Assembly: GCF_023065955.2 (NCBI RefSeq)
Contig: NW_026622863.1
Location: forward strand, 44,684,177-44,748,176
Direction: 5' to 3'
DNA: 64,000 nt
Origin: Ursus arctos
Lineage: Eukaryota; Chordata; Mammalia; Carnivora; Ursidae
This document shows positions 22,709-34,353 of the stretch, in pieces. Positions within the stretch are counted from its first letter, which is position 1. Every line of letters begins with the position of its first letter. Made by a program: the position numbers and the translations under genes. Under the pieces are notes generated by a model that saw nothing but the letters and a program-made list of their open reading frames with translations, was not told where the DNA came from and did no database searches.

Positions 22709-23079
22709 TGTAGATAAAAGGAAATTTCCTTAAAACCTGCAGCCCACTGACAAATACTTGAGGGAGGCAGAGTACAATGTTCCCCCAGGAAGCTCCCAAC
22801 TGTCTTAATGTTAATGCCTTGCTAGAGGGAAAACCAACCTGGGTTTGACAATAGCAAGACCTTCAGGATCCTTCTCTTACCTTTACTTCCCCCAACCCCA
22901 AAGTATATAATCAGTTGACCCTCACAATCCTGGGGCAGCAGGCAGCAGCAGGCAGCAGCTCTTTCTGCCCACCGGTCCTATCCCTGTGCTTTAATAAAAC
23001 CATCTTTTTACACCAAGGACGTCTCAAGAATTCATTCTTGGCCATTGGCTCCCAATCTCACCAACATTCCAAAACTACA
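22709..23079 (+). mobile_element. Endogenous retrovirus LTR, plus orientation, nearly complete
   Basis: It starts TGTAGATAAAAGG and ends ACA. It contains a TATA-like AGTATATAATC (about 22902), the poly(A) signal TTTAATAAAACC (about 22990) and the GTCTCAAGAATTC U5 start (about 23020). A polypurine run (GCAAAGGCAGAAGGAAA) directly precedes it. Its orientation is opposite to the neighbouring LTRs. Confidence 0.75.
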
Positions 23080-23216
23080 ACAATAGGAGTCCATGAGGAA
23101 TGTCCTTCAAATTTTATGGCCATGGGAGTATATAATGACCCAGTAGGGGAACTCCCATTTTGGAGTTAAATCCCCTGCTGCGTTAGACTTCCAATCCTTT
23201 AAATAAACCATGTCTC

Positions 23217-23429
23217 AGGGCACCTGGGTGGCTCAGTTGGGTAAGTGGCTGCCTTTGGCTCAGGTCATGATCCCAAGGTCCTGGGATTGAGTCCCACATC
23301 GGGCTCCTTGCTCAGTGGGAAGCCTGCTTCTCCCTCTTGGTCTGCCTGCTGCTCCCCCCCTGTGTGCTTTCTCTCTCTCAAACAAACAAACAAACAAACA
23401 TACAAATAAATAAATAAAAATATTTTAAA
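23217..23429 (+). mobile_element. CAN-SINE between LTRs
   Basis: GGGCACCTGGGTGGCTCAG head and AAAC/AAAT tail. The duplication AAATAAACCATGTCTC occurs at 23201-23216 and 23430-23445. Confidence 0.92.
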
Positions 23430-23502
23430 AAATAAACCATGTCTCCTGGGTTTATATAGGGTGGGTTGCTAATGACTGTCAGGTCAGGTTTAGGGAGGAT
23501 AT

Positions 23503-23859
23503 TGATGTGGAAATGTTGGGGTTTGGAGCCTATGTCTAAGAAAGAATTCTTGAGACGTCTTTGGTGCAAAAAGGTAGTTTTATTATAGCAAGGGGACAGA
23601 ACCCAGGGGCAGAAAGTGCTGCACTGGTGTTGTGAAGAATGGTTGATTATATAGTTTGGAGCTGGGGGAGGTAAAGACAAAGGGAAGTTTCCAAAAGGAC
23701 TTTCATACGCTAAAGAAGACTCACAGGATCCTGGAGGCCTGTCAAGCTAAGGTTGTTTTTCCCTCTAGCAAAGCATTAACATTAAGGCAGCTGGGAGCTT
23801 CCTGCTTCAAGTACGTGTCAATGGGCTGCGGGTTATAAGGAAATTTAATTTTATCTACA
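23503..23859 (-). mobile_element. 3' LTR of the minus-oriented endogenous retrovirus
   Basis: It is 357 bases, starting TGTAGATAAA and ending CACATCA on the minus strand. It contains an R-region poly(A) signal (reverse of TTTTATTA at about 23580) and the shared GTCTCAAGAATTCTTTC U5 start. A polypurine tract lies directly upstream. Confidence 0.75.
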
Positions 23860-26553
23860 TTTCCTTCTTGCCTTTGTTCTCCACATCAATATGGTCTGCA
23901 TATTTGTTTAAAGATTTATTAATTAACTCAGCCTCAAGTTAATAATGTAACTAAGTATTATAGTCTCCATCTATTGATAGGTCTACAATGAGAAAAGGCT
24001 TTCCATACAGTAACTCAATGGGGCTTAATCTTGTTGGTTTTAGGGCAATTCTCATTTTGAGAAGCCCTACCAGTAAAAGAGATCATTTTCTTGAGTCCCA
24101 ATGCTTAAATCTAATATCTACAAAGATGTGTTATTGAAACATATTTTCTCTATAATCACCCTCATTTTTATCAAAGGTAGCCAGGTCAAGACTAGTTTAT
24201 TTGAAAACCAAGTCCAATTTTAACAAACTTGATGTAATTATTTACATAAGCTCAGCAAGGATAGAGATCAATCATATGTATTTTTAAAAATCTGCTTTGC
24301 CGGAACTTTTTATAGGGAATCTCTAGATTGAACTTTTAGTAGCCCCAAGGCCAGAAGCCAAGCCAAATATTTGCCATCAGACATGCCTGCAATACCTGCA
24401 GATTTATGCGAGTTCTCTTCTCAAGCTCCCCAAAATATCCTGAGGTTCCTGCATCTGCCAGAAATGACATTCTTTACTCACCTGGTGAGGCTGCTGAGAA
24501 CTCTGTAAGCAAGATATCCGGTCAACATTTCCAAGGGGCTTTATGGCTTCATGTTTCATAAAGTCAACTTTAGTTCCTTAAAGCTGTTTGGTCATATCTG
24601 AGTCTATACATGTCTCTCAAATATGACATTCCAGTCAAAGCCTTGGTAAAATAACCAATGTTTCCAATGGTGTCCTGTTACAAGGAGAACAGATTCTTAT
24701 TGAACTCATGCAAATAACTATGATTGCCAAGGAAGAAAAGTTAAAGGCTTCAGTTTGTTCACAAAGGACTATTTTATCACGTTTCTGTAAATCAGAGATA
24801 CCTTAAGGGAAAGTTTCCTTAATCTGGAAGAGCAAACATTAGAGAACCAGCAATGTTTCAAACAGGAGTCACAAAAACTATAATCATCTTCCTCAGTTCA
24901 TTTAGTCCCATGTTACTAATTCTTGCTCAGTTTCAACGCAGCTTTTCAAGAGTTAGTTTCGGAAATTTTTACCTATTTTAGTTTTACGATTTTAAAGATA
25001 TCAGACTGATGAGGGAGCAGAGGGCTAACTAAAGACAAAGCAAAAGCTGACATCCTGCATCCCCCGTCCCCCACTCCTGGGTTGGTTATGTGTGACATTC
25101 TTCCAGGAAGCTCCCAACTGTCTTAATGAGGGAAATGGGAAATAAATGAGGGAGAAGTCCCCAAGAGGAACTTGGGTCTACTAGGAGGAGGAACAGTAAG
25201 AGTTAGTGTTTCCCTTCATCAGGGATGGCTTGTATTTCCTCCAGCAACCTGTGTCTATTAGGAGGAGACCTACTTAGATAATCATCATCCAATATGGTGG
25301 GAGGGGGTTTATTAGCCTGGTTAGTGGCCAAACACATTCTGCAAGAGGCCCTTAGGTCAGGGTCCTGATTTAGGGCCACGCAGGCCTGGACATGGGGTAC
25401 CTCTATTTGTTTGCCTTGTTTCCTGCAGAAGAGATCTGATAGATCATACTGAAGCTTAATGTCCCATTAATGGGCCATTTTTCTTATCTCAGAAGGAGTA
25501 CTGAGGCCATGCATTGTTATAGAAGATCAATCTTTTCTCGCCTGAAATCTTACAACCTGAATTGTTTTCAGTGGGTTAAAAGGCATTCCAAGGGAGAGTC
25601 CTTGGGAACTGAAGAGGATCCCATGCTCCTAGAAAAGTAGAGAAGGTCCATTACCAAGAAATTTTCCCTACCAACTCCTGGGTGACATCCCATGGAGGGT
25701 ATATCAGAGGTTTCTGGTGTCAAAGCAACTGGAGGCGTCCCTCAAACAAAATCGCTATGATCACTGCCATACTGTGCCCTGTAGGTGGGATGCCAGCGTC
25801 CTTCCACTTCCCCATTGCATCCTAGGCTACAAATGGGTGCCGGTGAATGAACCAAAATACCGTGCCGTGCTGTGAAGGCTGTGAAGAACCTGCCATTTTT
25901 AACCCATGAAAAACACTAGAAAAGTTTTATAAGGGGAAATTACCCAATTTTGCAATTTAAGTAGTTAGTAGGGGACATTGATGGAAAACAGTAAAGATAG
26001 AAATTCATCATGATCTAAGTGACATGCCAACACATGTAGTCCTTACAGCTGACTTCCCTAGGAAATGATCAGGTTGAGTTTTAATTCAATTGGGTACGGT
26101 TTTGCCGGTTCCAAGCAGAGGTCTACCTGGCCAGAAGCAGCTAGACCAGAGATATGGAAGGGATCCCATTAGACCAATGAGGAGGAAACCTCACATGGGA
26201 GTCTTAAGGTTGGCAGCTGTCCTAGTGACTTAGGTGGCTGTCCTGTGCCCAAGACAGACAACTTTGTGTAAGAATAGGAATAAAGAGAGGGCATCAAGTT
26301 TCTGGGTCTTATTACCATTACAGCCAGGGTACTAATTTCCAGCCAAAAGGCAGGCCTTCTCCTCCCCATTGAGTAGCCATGGGCTAAAGGAATGCAGCCT
26401 GAGCAATTGACATGAAAGTATTTCAATAAGACCGTACTCCTTGTAAAGCCCTTGAAATGAAAGTAAAAGAAGAGAAGAGGAAGTACTCACCAAGTTTGCA
26501 TCCAGGCTCGGCATCCAGATGATAAGACCCAGGCCCCGTGTTGGGCACCAAAA

Positions 26554-26930
26554 TGATGTGAGGGGCCTGGAAACAATGATCAAGAAAGAATTCTTTAGAT
26601 GTTTTCAAGTGCAAAAAGCTGTTTTTATTAAAGCATGGGGACAGGACCCATGGGCAGGAAGAGCTGTGCTGGGATTGTGAGGAGCAATTGATTACATACT
26701 TTTAAGTTGGGGGTGGGTTAGAAATAAAGGAAGTTTCCAAAAGGATTTTCAAATGTCAAAGAAGACTCAGAGGATCCTGGAGGTCTGGCTATTACCAAAC
26801 TAAGGTTGCTTTTTTTTTTCTTTCTAGCAAAGCATCAACATTAAGGCAGTTGTGAACTCCTTGAGGATTGTCATATTCTGCCTGTCTCCAGTATTTGTCA
26901 GTGGGGTGCAAGTTGTAAGGAAATTTACCT
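26554..26930 (-). mobile_element. 5' LTR of the minus-oriented endogenous retrovirus
   Basis: It shares long blocks with the copies at 21190 and 23503 (for example GGAAGTTTCCAAAA, AGGATCCTGGAGG and GCAAAGCATCAACATTAAGG on the plus strand). It ends in CA three bases before the primer-binding-like site. The 5' edge is ragged. Confidence 0.75.
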
Positions 26931-27437
26931 CATCAAAATGTATCAAGCATTTCTTGTGCTGCTTCTATGTTTTGAATCAGAGTTAGCACCACCTTGCCCA
27001 CTTCGAGGTTATAAAGGAATTCATTATGTTTCTTTTAGTAATTGTACAGTTTTCACTTTAAAAAATTCAGATCTCTGGCCCGTTTAAAATTTATCCCAAT
27101 GTGTGTTGTGAGGAACAGATCTAATTTGAATTTTCCCCACAGAGTTATCCACTTATGCCAGTACCACTTATTCAAAAAGTCCTTCTTTTCTCCAATGGTT
27201 TGAGATGCAACCTTCAATGTATACTAAATTTCTACATGCATTTGGGTCTCTTCCTGGATTTTCTAATTCTGCTCCTTTGGTCTATCCATGCATGTGCTAA
27301 CCTCACATTGTTGTAATTACAGGGATTTTATCATATGTTTTAATATCTGGTAGGGCCAATCGTGCCCTCCTACCATGGTCTTTCTCAGAGTTTTCCTGGT
27401 TGTTCTTGTCTGTTTATTCTTTTAAACAAGTTCTTTA

Positions 27438-27642
27438 GGGGCGCCTGGGTGGCACAGCAGTTAAGCGTCTGCCTTCAGCTCAGGGCGTGATCCCAGCGTT
27501 CTGGGATCAAGCCCCACATCAGGCTCCTCTGCTAGGAGCCTGCTTCTTCCTCTCCCACTCCCCCTGCTTGTGTTCTCTCTCTCGCTGGCTGTCTCTGTCA
27601 AATAAATAAATAAAATCTTTAAAAAAAAACAAACAAAAACCC
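27438..27642 (+). mobile_element. CAN-SINE, GGCACAGCAG subfamily
   Basis: GGGGCGCCTGGGTGGCACAGCAG head. The duplication CAAGTTCTTTA occurs at 27427-27437 and 27643-27653. Confidence 0.92.
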
Positions 27643-27924
27643 CAAGTTCTTTAATCAACCTTTTTCTAATTCTTGATAAAAGCTTGATGGCACTTTTGGA
27701 GAAGATTGTACTACATTTGTAAATCAAGTTTGAAAGAATTTATATCTTTATTATGGGAGTCTTCTGTCCAAAAACATTGCCCTTCCATTTGTTCATGTTT
27801 ACTTTTGTGTCTTTCAGGAGTATTTATAGTTTTCCTCTTATACATTTTGTACATTTCTTGTCAATCTTATGCCTAGGTACTTTATTACTATTTGCTCTTA
27901 TGAATAAGGTCTGCCTTTCTGTTC

Positions 27925-27980
27925 TCTCTTCTTCTTCTTCTTCTTCTTCTTCTTCTTCTTCTTCTTCTTCTTCTTCTTCT
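27925..27980 (+). repeat. (CTT)n microsatellite
   Basis: About 18 CTT units at the tail of the SINE at 27985. Confidence 0.95.
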
Positions 27981-27984
27981 TTTT

Positions 27985-28173
27985 TAAATAAGATTTTATT
28001 TATTTATTTGACAGAGAGAGAGCGAGAGAGGGAACACAAGCAGGGGGAGCTAGAGAGGGAGAAGCAGGCTCCCTGCTGAGCAGGGAGTCCAATGCAGGGC
28101 TCGATCTCAGGATGTCGGGATCATGACCTGGGCCAAAGGCAGATGCCTAACGACTGAGCCACCCAGGTGCCCC
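27985..28173 (-). mobile_element. CAN-SINE, reverse, with (CTT)n at its tail
   Basis: AAGATTTTATTTATTTATTTGACAG to GAGCCACCCAGGTGCCCC. Flanking TCTGTTCT occurs at 27918-27925 and 28174-28181. A CTT microsatellite lies inside the left edge. Confidence 0.9.
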
Positions 28174-28399
28174 TCTGTTCTTTTTTTAATTGGACACTGT
28201 AGAAGACTGCTGATTCCTGTATATTCATTTTATGTCATGCTACTTAACTAAATTCTCCTATTTGTAGTTGCTTTTTCACTGATTCTTGAATATGTTATCA
28301 TCAAATAGAGATAGTTTCCAATTCTCATGTCTCTAACTGGTGTTGGCTCATGGCTCCAACAAAAGTGAAAGAGACTTAAGATAAGGGCATCCCCATCAG

Positions 28400-28800
28400 A
28401 ATGCTATTCTTCTAAGTACACTCCTTGTCTTCAGCTTTCTTTCCACATCCTCCCCCCACTACAGTCTAGCTTCCACTCTACCACTGCTCTGAGTTGAAGC
28501 CCATCAAGGTTGCCAATAACCTTGTACTTAAGTCCTAAGAACATTTCCTGCTCTCAGAATAAGTACCTCTTTTTTGAATGTTCTCCCTCCATTGACTTCT
28601 CTGGCATCACACAATGATGTCCACACCACACATGCACACACACCCCCCCAACACCCCTCATCTCCCACCAAGCCCTCTAGTTGCAACTTTCAAGCTCCTT
28701 ATCCTCTGTCACTTCTCATTTTCAAGCCTCTTCTGACATTGTACAGTCTTCCTAAGACTTCTCAAACCCTTTCCTGGCTTCATGGTGACTCATGTCCCAT
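28400..28800 (+). mobile_element. L2/CR1-like fragment
   Basis: TCCACTCTACCACTGCTCTGA and AAGGTTGCCAATAACCTTG are L2-like. No reading frame is worth calling. Confidence 0.4.
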
Positions 28801-29269
28801 GATGGTTCTAAGTGACCTTCTGCCTTTGTTATATTTCTTATTGTAAACAAGACATCCCCCCACCTCATGCATACAAACAGAAGTTACCAAAATTCATTTT
28901 TTACCATCATGTAATTGTTGAGATGAAAGGATTAAGTCGGCTGCTGCTAGGCCAATGTAAACAACAGTGATTGGAAACATGAAATGGTAACTCTTGATAA
29001 CTCATGTAGACGTTCAGAAGAAAAGCATGATTCTATACCGACTGAAGAATTTGGAAATTTAAGAAGAGACAGAGCTCTCCTTTGAGTTCCAGATGGTGTG
29101 TCTCACTGCCTACTTGATACCTACTGAATGTCTCAAAGTCACCTCAAACTCAGTAAATGCCAAACCTCATTGTCTCCCACCACCTACCCCAGGTCCTTGT
29201 CTTGTTCTGAATCTCAGGAAATGATGCCACCATTGGCACCAGTTCTGCAAGCCAGAGAGTAATTTGTCT

Positions 29270-29520
29270 ATTTTATTTTAAAACAACACACAGTACAATT
29301 GATGTGTGTGGATTTATGTTACCACTACCACAAGCAGGATACAGAATAGTTCGTCATCCAAAACCCTCCCTCATTCTATTTTTTTTTTTCATTCTATTAT
29401 CTTCAATCACACCTTCCCTCTGCTCCTAGCCCCTGGCAACCACTGATCTATCTTTTCCATGTTCCCATAGTTTTGTCTTTTTCAAGAATGTCTTATGAAC
29501 GGAATCAGACAGTCCCATGT
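29270..29520 (-). mobile_element. LINE-1 3' UTR fragment, antisense
   Basis: GGATACAGAATAGTTCGTCATCC and CCCTGGCAACCACTGATCTATC match reversed LINE-1 3' UTR. Confidence 0.55.
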
Positions 29521-29554
29521 ATCCATCTGACTATGGGAGATTTCCACCAGAATG

Positions 29555-30230
29555 TTTCACAGGCACATTAACTCAACATCATGACCTTCCTTCTAAATCC
29601 ACCCTTCCCCCTATCTCTTCTCAGGGACTATGCCATCACCCAGCAGCCCAAGCTAAGCATGTCATACTTGGTTCTTCTCTCTTTCATCCTCACTTCTAAT
29701 TAATCACCTAATCTTATTACTTATACTTCCTTTCTGTCTCTCCAATTAATCTATTTATTTCAAATCCACTGTCATTTTACCAATGGATTCAGGCAGCTAT
29801 TTCTCACCTGGTTTATTGCGACAGCTTTCTGGGATTTTTTTGTTCAAAAGTCCTATTGCTTTTGAGTCCACATCTACACTGCAGTAGGAGTGATCATCCT
29901 AACAAACACAAAATCTTCTCAAGTCATCCCCCTGCTTAAAACCCTTCAGTAGTTGTCCTTTACCCTTAGGATCAATTTTAAACTCCTTAGATGACACTCA
30001 ATACTTTCCATAATATAGCTCCAGTTCTACCTCAACCCATTGCTCCTGGTCTCACCCTCCATGTCTCCCACACATATACTCTCACTTGCCTTGCTTCTTC
30101 TTTTAGTCTGGAGTGCCATTCTCTTTCCCTAATCTAACTAATTTCTACTGTTCTTCATGTCTATTTGGCTATAATCTCCTGGCTGGGTGCCAGGAGTGCT
30201 ATTATTTTTATTCCTGTAGGAGAACCCTGA
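29555..30230 (+). mobile_element. L2 LINE fragment
   Basis: CATCACCCAGCAGCCCAAGC, CCCCCTGCTTAAAACCCTTCAG and CTTAGGATCAATTTTAAACTCC are in L2 order. It is interrupted and non-coding. Confidence 0.65.
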
Positions 30231-30251
30231 ACTCTTCTCTGATACTTATCC

Positions 30252-31600
30252 CTAGTAGAATAGTTCTCAAAGTGGATCTGCAGATCCCTGCTTGTCTCTG
30301 AGCTTTTTAGAGGGTCCCTGATGTCAAAATTATTTTTATAAGGAAACTAAGATGTAACCTTAGTTGCAACTAACCTTAGATACAACTAAAATTATTCAGA
30401 TTTTTCATTGTGTTGAAATTTGCACTGATGGTACAAAAACAATGGTGGATGAAACTGCTGGCCCTTGTCCCAAATCAAGGCAGTGGCAACAAATGTCTAG
30501 AAGTTGTATTCTCCACAACCACTCATTCACAACAAAAAACCCAAAACAAAACAAACAAATTAAAACCCAAAACAACAAAAACCAGTTTCACTTAACAATG
30601 TCCTTGATGAAACAATAAAAATTATTAATTTCATTAAATCTTTATCCTTGAGTACATGTCATTTTAATATTCTGTGTAACAAAATGCAAGGTATATGTAT
30701 AAAGCTGCATATTGATATATGATGAATTATCTCAAGAAAAAGTATTTGATCATTTGATTTATGAACTGAACTAGTAGCTTTTTTCATAGTATAACTTTCT
30801 TTTTCCCAGAAAAAACAAATAACTATAGTTATATGGATTTGAGTATCTGGCAGGTATTTTCTAAAACATGAACAGGGCCTGTCCCTTTAAGGAAAATAAC
30901 TAATGAATTTGTTACAAATGATAAAATCTGAGCCTTTCGGGGGAAAAACCATATCCAAGCTCGATAGTGTTCCAAACACTTACAGCTTTTCTGGTGAAAT
31001 CAATATGGATATTTATGACTATGACATTTTTAATATTATACAATAAAATACGTTAACATATGGAAAGCTGAATAACTCAGTAAGCCAGTATTTTCCAAAT
31101 GCCTGATGCATGTTGTTATAAAAGTATGAATAGGTAAAAAATCCATTCAAAGTTCAAGACAGACTGATGGATTTTTAAGTTTGTTGATAGAGTTTCAGAC
31201 TCTACATTACAATGAATCTTTAAGAAAAAACCATTTGCAGTTTTGGTATAGTATTAAAGAAGATTCAAATTTATCTGAAAAGATTATTAAATACACCTCT
31301 AAATCAAAATTACTTCTATGTGTGAGGCCAGATTTTTTTCATGTACTTCCATCAGAACAACATATTACGATATATTAATGCAGAAGCAGATATCAGAATC
31401 TAGTTGTTTTCTATTAAGCAGGACATTAACGAGATTTGCTAAAACTCAAAACAATGTCACTCTTGTCAAAAGACTTGTGTGTGTGTGTGTACTTATGCTT
31501 TTCATTAAGATTGAGCCTAAAAAAAAAAGATTGATTAAGCCTACTATATGTAATCTCTCACTGATTACAACTAAATGCTCTGGCCAGAATACATAAAGCA
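30252..31600 (+). mobile_element. hAT-Charlie-type DNA transposon remnant with decayed transposase
   Basis: It starts with the hAT-style AGTTCTCAAAGTGGATC terminus, followed by sequence matching the transposase body of a Charlie-like element. Recognisable stretches include TTGCACTGATGGTACAAAAAC, the AATGTCCTTGATGAAACA region (30597 on) and the C-terminal dimerisation region (31300-31450, giving LCVRPDFFHVLPSEQ then a stop). The reading frame is broken many times. The 3' terminal repeat is not clear. The exact Charlie subfamily is not assigned. Confidence 0.65.
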
Positions 31601-32084
31601 ACTACCTGAGAACACTGAAAAGTACTTGAGAGTAGGCAGATAGTAGAAGGAAGTAAAAATTTGAAAAATGACTGATATGGTGGTGAGGTTTCTGTGGGTT
31701 TTTTTTTTCTCTCTGGTACCTCCCTACTTTAACCAGAGGGTGATCCAAATCCCAGACCTGGGCACCCCAGACAGAAAAATTCTGAGAAATACTCTTTTTC
31801 TGGTCGGAGAACTGGGAGGGATCACATGTAAACAGAAAGTATGTGGGGACAAAGTAGGGAGCCAATGGAAAAATTAAATGAAAAAAAAATTCAAATCCAA
31901 AAGAAGGCAGAAAAGGGGAAAGAGGAAAAAAAACACAGACAGAACAAGGAAAACAATAAAATTATAGGCCTAAATCTAATTTATCAATAATTATATTACA
32001 TGTAAATGATCTAAGTATAGCAAGTAAAAGACAGAGATGGTCAGATTAGATTTAAACTACATGCTCTCTATAAGAAAGTCTCTT

Positions 32085-32167
32085 TTTTAAAAGATTTTAT
32101 TTATTTATTCGAGAGAGAGAGAGAGAGAGCACGCGTGCATGACCTGACTGAGCCACCCAGGTGTTCT
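32085..32167 (-). mobile_element. CAN-SINE, reverse, internally deleted
   Basis: Only the AAGATTTTATTTATTTATTC tail side and the GACTGAGCCACCCAGGTG head side remain; the middle is missing. Confidence 0.8.
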
Positions 32168-32196
32168 AAGAAACTCACTTTAAATATAATGCTGCA

Positions 32197-32372
32197 GGGA
32201 TGCTTGGGTGGCTCAGTCGGTTAAGTGTCTGCCTTCAGCTCAGGTCATGATCCTTGGGTCCTGGGATTGAGCCCTGCATTGGGCTCCCTGCTCAGGGGGA
32301 AACTGCTTCTCCCTCTGCCCCTCCCTTGTTTATGCTCTCTCTCTCAAATCAATAAATATAATCTTTTAAAAA
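32197..32372 (+). mobile_element. CAN-SINE
   Basis: GGGATGCTTGGGTGGCTCAG head, CT-rich middle, AATAAATATAATC tail. Confidence 0.88.
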
Positions 32373-32374
32373 AA

Positions 32375-34110
32375 TTCTGAATACTTTCCACTTAAGATTG
32401 GGAGCAAGAAAAGAATGTTTGCTCTCACCACCTCCTATTCAATATTGTACTTAGTTCTGGCCAGTGCAAGCAAGCAAGAAGAAGAAATAGATCCACACAT
32501 GCATAGTCAATTGAATTTTGACAAAGTTGCAAGACAATTCCGTGGGAAAAGATAGCATTTTCAACAAATGGTGCTGGAAAAACTGGGTATCTATAGGCAA
32601 AAAAGATGAACTTTGGTTGTGTTTTTTTTTAATATGAACTTTGATCAATACTTTTTACCATATACCAAACAACAACAACAACAACAACAACACACCCAAA
32701 ACTTCAAAATGAATTACAGATCTAAATGTAAAATATGAAATTACAAAACTTTTAAAATAAAATGTGAATTTCTATTATTCAAAGATTTTTTTTAGATAAC
32801 ACTGACAGAATGATCCATTTTTAAAAAATTGATAAATTTGACTTAAAATCAAGAATTTCTGCTCTTAAAAGACACCAACCATTAAGAGAATGAAAAAGCA
32901 AGCCACATATTGGGAAGGTATTTGTAAATAACATACCTGATAAAGGACTTGTATGAGTCTTATGGACTGAATGTGTCCTCCCAAAATTCATAGGTTGATA
33001 CCCTAACCCCCACTGTTACTATATCTGGAGATAGGGCCTGTGAGAAGGCAGCAGAGGTTTAATGAGGTCCTAAGCATGGGGTCCTAATCCCATAGACATG
33101 CTACCCTTATTACAAGAGGAAGAGATGTCAGAGCTCTCTTTCTCCATTATGTCAGGACGCAATACAAAAGCAGCCATCTCTAAGCTAGGAAGAGAGCCTT
33201 CATCAAGATCCAAAACAACCAGCACCTTGATCTTGAACTTCCCAGGCTTCAGAACTGTGAGAAACAGATTTCTTTTGTTTGAGCTGTTCAGTCTGTGGTA
33301 TTTTGTTATGGCAGCCCAAGCAGATTAAGACACCAGGATAAATAAATAACTGTTGAAACTCAGTAATGAGAAAACAACACAATTAAAAATGGGCAAAAGA
33401 TTTAAACAGACACCCCACCCAAGAAAATATGTGGGTGGTAAATAAGCACATGATAAAAGGCTCAACACTATTGGTCATTGGGTAAATTCAGGTTAAAATC
33501 ACACCTATTAGAATGTCTGAAATGGGAAGACTAATTTCAAAGTCAGGAGTGTTTGGTGAGGACGAGGAGCAGCTAGAACTCTCGTATTGCTGATGGGGAT
33601 GTGAAATGGTTATACCATGCTGGGAATCGATGTGGCGGTTTTTAAAAAAGTTAAACATACATCTACCCTAGGACCCAGCCATTCCACTCCTACGTGTTTA
33701 TCCAAGAGAAGTAAAAGCACGTGTCCAACTTGTACATTCACAGCAACAGTGCTTGTAATAGCTGAAGACTGTTACTCAGAGGAATACTCAGCTATGCAAA
33801 GTATAGACAATAACATGCATAACTCTGAGAATATTTATGCGGAAGGAAAGAGTATGTACTGTCTGATTCATTTACATAATATTCTAAAAAATGCCAACGA
33901 ATTAGAGTTTCCTGGGATGGAGGAAAGGAGAGTAGAAAAAAGGACCTGAAAGAACTTTTGAGGGTAATAGATGGGTACATCATCTTGATTGTGAAGATGG
34001 TTTCTTGTGTGTGTACATGTTCCCGAACTTACCAAGGTGTATACTTTAAATATGTGCAATTTATTATATATCGATTTTACCTGCTTTTATAAAGATACTG
34101 TTTTATTTTT
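32375..34110 (+). mobile_element. LINE-1, sense, 3' part of ORF2 and 3' UTR, split by an MLT1 LTR
   Basis: It contains ATTCAATATTGTACTTAGTTCTGGCC, AATGGTGCTGGAAAAACTGGGTATC, GATAAAGGACTTGTATGAG and, after the LTR, GGGCAAAAGATTTAAACAGACACC and TTGCTGATGGGGATGTGAAATGG. This is the expected LINE-1 order. It is not coding. Confidence 0.75.
32957..33332 (+). mobile_element. MLT1-type MaLR solitary LTR inside a LINE-1
   Basis: It matches the MLT1 pattern from TTATGGACTGAATGTGTCC to GTGGTATTTTGTTATGGCAG and ATTAAGACA. Sense LINE-1 sequence stops at GGACTTGTATGAG and resumes after 33332, so it is a nested insertion. Confidence 0.75.
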
Positions 34111-34117
34111 ATTATTT

Positions 34118-34313
34118 TTTAAAGATTTTATTTATTTATTTGACAGAGAGAGAGAGAGAGAGAAAGCACAAGCAGGTGGAGCAGCAGAGGGAAAGGGAAA
34201 AGCAGGCTCCCCAGTCGAGCAGAGAGCTGGATGTGGGGCTCAATCCCAGGACCCTGAGATCATGACCTGAGCTGAAGGCAGATGCTTAACTGACTGAGCC
34301 ACCCAAGTGCCCC
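34118..34313 (-). mobile_element. CAN-SINE, reverse
   Basis: TTTTTAAAGATTTTATTTATT to GACTGAGCCACCCAAGTGCC. It lies just upstream of the Tigger1 element. Confidence 0.9.
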
Positions 34314-34353
34314 ATGATACTATTTTAAATAGCTTGAAAAAATGAAACAGGTA

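Larger units (their letters stand above)
23503..26930 (-). mobile_element. Endogenous retrovirus remnant with two LTRs (class I-like), minus orientation
   Basis: Two related LTRs in the same orientation bound about 2.7 kb of decayed internal sequence. The 5' LTR is at 26930-26554. Three bases past its terminal CA comes a primer-binding-site-like TGGTGCCCAACACGGGGC (26550 on), then a GGTGAGTA splice-donor-like site. The 3' LTR is at 23859-23503, preceded by a polypurine tract (23885-23860). An integrase-like remnant is recognisable at about 24000-24060 on the minus strand. The remaining internal sequence is too deleted and mutated to name. No intact gene is present. Confidence 0.75.
26935..28330 (-). 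mobile_element. LINE-1 antisense fragment with two SINE insertions
   Basis: Reversed LINE-1 ORF2/3' sequence: CACAGAGTTATCCACTTATGCC, TTTGGTCTATCCATGCATGT and TTCTTGTCAATCTTATGCCTAGG. SINEs lie at 27438 and 27985. Confidence 0.65.

Noticed and set aside
27438..27642. tRNA genes in the many GGGTGGCTCAG/GGCACAG heads
   Set aside because: These are tRNA-derived SINE heads with A/B-box remnants, CT-rich bodies, A-rich tails and target duplications; they do not fold as full tRNAs.
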